Source: an uncultured Mycoplasmatota bacterium
Lineage (GTDB): Bacteria; Bacillota_I; Bacilli_A; RF39; UBA660
Assembly: GCA_946407055.1 (NCBI GenBank)
Contig: CAMJMP010000062.1
Coordinates: 1-5,937 of the forward strand
Direction: 5' to 3'
Length of the DNA stretch: 5,937 nt
The translations under genes and the position numbers were made by a program. Shown in pieces: positions 4,600-5,937 of the stretch. Below the pieces are notes generated by a model. The model was not told where the DNA came from and searched no databases. It saw only the letters and a program-made list of their open reading frames with translations. Positions within the stretch are counted from its first letter, which is position 1, and each line of letters opens with the position of its first letter.

Positions 4600-5133
4600 A
4601 TGTATATTAATAAACATAACAAAGTTGTATTTAACTTTACTCATACTAAGTATGATGTTAGGTTTAGAAAAAAGGTTAATGATGAAGCTTTTCATCGTCT
4701 TGTAATTAGTCCTTTTGAAATAAAAGACAATTATGATTCCTTTCCAACTTATCAATCTCCTTACGGGGAATGTAATTTGGATAATTGTGTTATTAATACT
4801 CGTGAACTTGTTAAATGTGATTTAACACAGATTGAGTTTAAGTTTTTTCTTAGTATGCTTACTAACCTTGAAGAAAATACTAATAGGTTTGAATGTACTT
4901 TAAATAATATTTCAGCTGCAATAGGTTGTGGTGCTAAGCCTTATACCTTTGTTACAAACCTTGTTGCTAAAGGTCTTATAGAAAGAACTGATTGCAAACA
5001 TATTTATATTGTTAATCACAATATTGCATTTAAAGGCGACCTTAATAAATTCAGAGAAGATTATCTCAGAGTTTTTGGAACAGAGAAACCTTTATATAAT
5101 GAACATAAACAAGTTGTTATAAAATTTAATTAA
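4600..5133 (+). CDS. RepL-like winged-helix protein, candidate replication initiator or regulator
   Basis: This 177-aa protein has a central winged helix resembling plasmid RepL-type initiators and MarR-like regulators. Helices at about 66-92 include LTQIEFKFFLSMLTNLEENT. A turn-recognition-helix segment follows: LNNISAAIGCGAKPYTFVTNLVAKGLIER (101-129). The wing ends IYIVNHNIAFKGD (135-147), close to the RepL ending Y-x-INPxxAFKG. The N-terminal 60 residues and the tail from about 150 are not recognised. It is the first gene of the plus-strand block; the start context AATATTATG is shared with the two following genes. It stands opposite another winged-helix gene across a structured control region, so it may bind there as initiator or switch protein. 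The fold is likely; the choice between replication and regulation is open. Confidence 0.65.
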   Translation: MYINKHNKVVFNFTHTKYDVRFRKKVNDEAFHRLVISPFEIKDNYDSFPTYQSPYGECNLDNCVINTRELVKCDLTQIEFKFFLSMLTNLEENTNRFECTLNNISAAIGCGAKPYTFVTNLVAKGLIERTDCKHIYIVNHNIAFKGDLNKFREDYLRVFGTEKPLYNEHKQVVIKFN

Positions 5134-5152
5134 TTTAAAACATTTAAACATT

Positions 5153-5635
5153 ATGAAAACATTTTTAATTGTTCTTACAATTCTTATATTATTAGGAATT
5201 GTAATCTTTTTGTTAATCCACAAACCTGAAAAGGTTGTTGATGACAATTCTATTGTTATTCCTAATTCAGATTCTGTTACAGAACCTGGTTCTGATTCTG
5301 ATATAGATGAAGATGTAGAAGTTCATATTCCAGAGCATTGTAAAATTGATAAATGTAATGAAGTTTTGCCTAATAAATATTTTTTCAATGTTCATAAATA
5401 TACAAGCAAGAAAGGTAGAGAAATGTTCTGTGTTGTTTGTAGTGCTGTGATAAATAACAATAATCATAGAATAATTGTTAAGAATAGTTATTATCCATAT
5501 ATTAAAAGTTATACAACAGCTATAGCTGATAGAATCAGACTTATGTTTGAAAATGATAAAATGAGTGTTGAAGATTTTATAAAACTTGGTTCTACTAATT
5601 TTGTTGGTGTTGGTGAGATTGTTGAATCTCTTTAA
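5153..5635 (+). CDS. Membrane-anchored protein with Cys4 motif, function unknown
   Basis: This 160-aa protein starts with a hydrophobic helix, TFLIVLTILILLGIVIFLLI (residues 3-22), then HKPEK, a typical N-terminal anchor. An acidic, Ser-rich linker (about 29-58, with SDSDIDEDVEV) leads to a compact C-terminal domain. That domain contains Cys63 and Cys68 (CKIDKC) and Cys93 and Cys96 (CVVC), which could bind zinc or form disulfides depending on topology. It ends with a helix and short strands (SYTTAIADRIRLMFENDKMSVEDF). No family is recognised. It is not a lipoprotein, since there is no Cys at the end of the signal. It lies 19 nt after the RepL-like gene and 11 nt before another membrane-anchored gene. 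Start context AACATTATG. Host-takeover, superinfection-exclusion or anti-defence roles are all possible, and none is shown. Confidence 0.7.
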   Translation: MKTFLIVLTILILLGIVIFLLIHKPEKVVDDNSIVIPNSDSVTEPGSDSDIDEDVEVHIPEHCKIDKCNEVLPNKYFFNVHKYTSKKGREMFCVVCSAVINNNNHRIIVKNSYYPYIKSYTTAIADRIRLMFENDKMSVEDFIKLGSTNFVGVGEIVESL

Positions 5636-5646
5636 ATAACAATATT

Positions 5647-5937
5647 ATGCCATATATTTTACCTATTGTTACACTTATTCTTGGTTATATTTTTGGAAGA
5701 TATATTAAATTAAATATATCTAAAAAAGAACAAGTAAATCATCCAGCTCATTACCAAAAGAATGGTAAAGAATGTATTGAAGTAATGGAAGAACAGTTTG
5801 GACCAAAAGCTGTTTATTGGTTTTGTTTTCTTAATAGTTTCAAATATAAATGGAGAGCTGGATTTAAAGATGGTAATAGTAAAGAACAAGATTTGGCTAA
5901 AGCTAAATGGTATACTGATTATTATATGAAGCTTTAT
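5647..5937 (+). CDS. DUF3310 (SaV1-like) protein with N-terminal membrane helix, truncated at right edge
   Basis: The visible 97 residues start MPYILPIVTLILGYIFGRYI, a short membrane helix (about 4-17). The DUF3310 signature follows: VNHPAHY (30-36), ECIEVMEEQFG (42-52), FKYKWRAGFKDGN (65-77) and DLAKAKWYTDYYM (82-94). This is nearly the whole known domain. DUF3310 is common in phages, is sometimes annotated as a nucleotide-kinase-like protein, and has no firmly established function that I can cite. Most members I know of are soluble, so the membrane anchor is unusual. The frame is still open at the window end, so a short C-terminal tail is missing. Start context AATATTATG, 11 nt after the preceding gene. 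Confidence 0.85.
   Translation, partial: MPYILPIVTLILGYIFGRYIKLNISKKEQVNHPAHYQKNGKECIEVMEEQFGPKAVYWFCFLNSFKYKWRAGFKDGNSKEQDLAKAKWYTDYYMKLY

Overview
The window looks like part of a tailed-phage genome infecting a Bacteroidota host, most likely a crAss-like phage. The grounds are strong AT-richness, tightly packed short genes in two opposed strand blocks, no Shine-Dalgarno sequences before starts (A/T-rich leaders, often ending TTATG), promoter-like sites of the Bacteroides type (TTTG, about 20 nt, TAnnTTTG), and a recognisable phage gene set. Placement in the crAss-like group is inference from gene content and layout; no database search was possible.

Left block (1-4063, minus strand). Eight genes read leftwards as one apparent operon, with gaps of at most 18 nt or overlaps of 11-14 nt. 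In transcription order they are: a small winged-helix-like protein; an unrecognised 170-aa protein; a protein with an HU/IHF-like segment; an unrecognised 203-aa helical protein with an acidic tail; a PD-(D/E)XK nuclease of the RecB/Cas4-like type; a small coiled-coil lipoprotein (o-spanin candidate); a DUF2829/Tad2-like protein (candidate inhibitor of Thoeris-type immune signalling); and the N-terminal part of a glycoside hydrolase family 108 endolysin that runs off the left edge. The block thus combines DNA-handling, unknown, counter-defence and lysis functions.

Intergenic region (4064-4599). This 536-bp divergent control region is the most unusual part. Its left end has back-to-back Bacteroides-type promoters whose -33 boxes sit in the two arms of a 17-bp inverted repeat. 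Next come about 90 bp of alternating purine-pyrimidine ACGC/CA repeats (Z-DNA-prone), three hairpins of which two abut exactly, and a GC-rich block with a tandem CGCTCGCT repeat, a segment resembling the 16S rRNA decoding site, and a C7 run.

Right block (4600-5937, plus strand). Three genes read rightwards: a RepL-like winged-helix protein (replication initiator or regulator), a membrane-anchored protein with four cysteines, and a membrane-anchored DUF3310 protein truncated by the right edge.

The two blocks probably correspond to different temporal classes. The intergenic region would choose between them and may also hold a replication origin. Both divergent leader genes encode winged-helix-like proteins, which fits a regulatory switch, but that is inference.
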